DNA from: an uncultured Acidimicrobiaceae bacterium
GTDB lineage: Bacteria; Actinomycetota; Acidimicrobiia; Spongiisociales; UBA5794
Length of the DNA: 33,188 nt
Assembly (NCBI GenBank): GCA_947258375.1
Contig: CAMYIJ010000074.1
Coordinates: forward strand, 1 to 33,188
Direction: 5' to 3'
Of the stretch, positions 32,162-33,188 are shown one piece after another. The position numbers and the translations under genes are program-made. The notes under the pieces were generated by a model. The model did not search any database, was not told where the DNA came from, and saw only the letters and a list, made by a program, of their open reading frames with translations. The first letter of the stretch is position 1, and each line of letters starts with the position of its first letter.

Positions 32162-33171
32162 GCAGGGAGAAGCTCTCGAAACAGCCAACCATCCTTGACG
32201 TTGCGGCCCGGGCCGGTGTCTCCAAATCCCTGGTCTCGCTCGTCATGCGCGACCCCGACCGCGTCGGCGAGTCGAGCCGGGCGACGGTTCTGGCCGCGGC
32301 CGTCGAGCTCGGCTATCGACCGAACGCCGTTGCCAGAAGCTTGGTGCAGCGCCGAACCAACGTTATCGGCGTGATCGTTGCCGACTTGCACAACCCCTTC
32401 TTCGCCGATGTGGCCGACGGCATCGAGGACGCCGCCTTCCAGTCCGGGTATCGGGCGATGCTGTCATCGGGGTTCCTCGATCCGAAGCGGGAGCGGGGTG
32501 CGATCGAGACCATGTTGGAGCTGCGGGTCGACGGCCTCGTCATGCTCGGCTCCATGATGCAGGTGGCCAAGATCGAGAGATTCGCGGCGTCGCTTCCGGT
32601 GACGGTGGTCGGGCGTCACACCCGGTCCACGGTCGTCGACTCGATCGGCGTTGACAACTCTGCCGGCGCTCAGGAGGCGGTCGACCATCTGGTGGCGCTC
32701 GGTCACACCAGGATCGCTCATATCCATGCCGGCACCGCCGGAGGGTCGCCCCGTCGCCGCCGCGGATATGAGAAGGCGATGCGGCGCCACGGACTCGAAG
32801 ACCACATTCGGCTGGTCAAGGGGGCCTTCACCGAGGCCGGCGGGACCACGGCGATGAACGAGATCCTCGAGAGCGGGGACGTTCCGACCGCGGTGTTTGC
32901 TCCCAACGACGTTGCAGCCATCGGGGCCATGGAGGCAATCGACGCTGCCGGGCTGGCCATCCCGGGCGACATATCCCTCGTGGGGTACGACAACCTGGCG
33001 CTGGCCGCACTCCGCAGGATCGACCTGACCACCGTGGGTCAGCCCCGGGTCGACCTGGGCCGCAAGGCGGTCGGCCTGGTTCTGGAGCGGCTCGACGAAG
33101 GGCGCGAGCGGGCTCGCCACGTTGTGATCCCCCCGCACCTCGTCGTCAGATCGACGACCGGCCCGCCATGA
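32158..33171 (+). CDS. LacI-family transcriptional repressor
   Basis: 337 residues from GTG 32158. An N-terminal HTH at 11-32 (TILDVAARAGVSKSLVSLVM) with hinge helix ELGYRPNAVARSL, then a periplasmic-binding-protein-like effector domain with NVIGVIVADLHNPFFADV, LVMLGSM, LGHTRIAHI, RRRGYEKAM, FAPNDVAAIGAMEA and SLVGYDNLALA. LacI repressors bind a palindrome of the type found at 30996-31009 and release it on binding a sugar or sugar-like effector. The start overlaps the stop of the transaldolase gene (GTGA). The ATG of the next gene overlaps its stop (ATGA). A self-regulated operon controlling catabolism is the simplest reading. Confidence 0.92.
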   Translation: MSREKLSKQPTILDVAARAGVSKSLVSLVMRDPDRVGESSRATVLAAAVELGYRPNAVARSLVQRRTNVIGVIVADLHNPFFADVADGIEDAAFQSGYRAMLSSGFLDPKRERGAIETMLELRVDGLVMLGSMMQVAKIERFAASLPVTVVGRHTRSTVVDSIGVDNSAGAQEAVDHLVALGHTRIAHIHAGTAGGSPRRRRGYEKAMRRHGLEDHIRLVKGAFTEAGGTTAMNEILESGDVPTAVFAPNDVAAIGAMEAIDAAGLAIPGDISLVGYDNLALAALRRIDLTTVGQPRVDLGRKAVGLVLERLDEGRERARHVVIPPHLVVRSTTGPP

Positions 33172-33188
33172 AGGGGGTTTTGGCGTCG
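33168..33188 (+). CDS. Start of the next operon gene (cut by window end)
   Basis: The ATG overlaps the LacI stop codon as ATGA, and seven codons are visible (MKGVLAS). Too short to identify. The ATGA overlap implies it is co-translated with the repressor and belongs to the same operon. Confidence 0.55.

Noticed and set aside
31025..32188. 387-codon minus-strand open frame
   Set aside because: Exact antisense shadow of the transaldolase gene; it would also span the operator-proximal promoter.

Overview
The window is a GC-rich chromosomal fragment of about 33 kb. It has frequent GTG/TTG starts, strong GGAGG-type ribosome binding sites next to some starts with no visible Shine-Dalgarno sequence, tightly overlapping genes (ATGA/GTGA junctions), and Actinobacteria-flavoured families (MpaB/DUF2236, DUF2071, CHRD-fused sugar dehydrogenase, small membrane proteins). 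This suggests a member of the Actinomycetota. I cannot place it at class level from sequence alone; an uncultured environmental lineage is plausible. No plasmid, phage, transposase or CRISPR genes are visible.

Layout. (1) 1-4297: the tail of a winged-helix protein, then a LolD/MacB-type ABC exporter pair (520-3611). The pair is bracketed by two non-functional 3' fragments of a tRNA-Arg(ACG) gene, which look like attachment-site scars. (2) 4298-11893, plus strand: a membrane-anchored Asp-box propeller protein, a Kef-type K+/H+ antiporter, a DoxX-like membrane protein, a three-gene overlapping set (two tiny membrane proteins and an SDR), and an iron-sulfur (6-4) photolyase of the PhrB/FeS-BCP type. 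(3) 11949-16430, minus strand: a decayed MpaB/DUF2236 gene, DUF2071, a CorA-like Mg2+ channel, a DNA-binding-domain relic, a voltage-gated K+ channel with a zinc ribbon, and a SnoaL/NTF2-like protein. (4) 16431-20434: a secreted beta-sandwich repeat protein, a patatin lipase translationally coupled to a PlsC-type acyltransferase, a probable 52-residue membrane protein and a PRC-barrel protein. (5) 20540-25723, plus strand: a compact catabolic operon. Its first gene is read here as a selenoprotein: an AhpD/carboxymuconolactone-decarboxylase-like protein whose CxxC motif is encoded as Cys-His-Tyr-UGA, with a bacterial SECIS-like hairpin just after the UGA. It is followed by an acetamidase/formamidase, a thiamine-diphosphate enzyme, a creatininase-family hydrolase and a zinc alcohol dehydrogenase. 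(6) 25688-30942, minus strand: a RutD/PcaD-like alpha/beta hydrolase, a PQQ-type sugar dehydrogenase fused to CHRD, an acyl-CoA dehydrogenase, and a second creatininase-family protein resembling 3-dehydro-scyllo-inosose hydrolase. (7) 31070-33188, plus strand: a transaldolase-family protein, a LacI-family repressor and the first codons of another overlapping gene. These diverge from the inosose-hydrolase-like gene across a short region holding a perfect 14-bp palindrome, a probable LacI operator.

How the genes may work together (inference). Regions 5-7 look like an accessory catabolic locus for a ring-shaped polyol, amide or related substrate. Oxidation would be by the zinc and PQQ-type dehydrogenases, ring opening by creatininase-fold hydrolases, C-C chemistry by the thiamine enzyme and transaldolase, and at least one half under a local LacI repressor. 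The selenoprotein candidate heading region 5 is the most striking element. No selA, selB, selC or selD lies in the window, so the claim depends on the rest of the genome.
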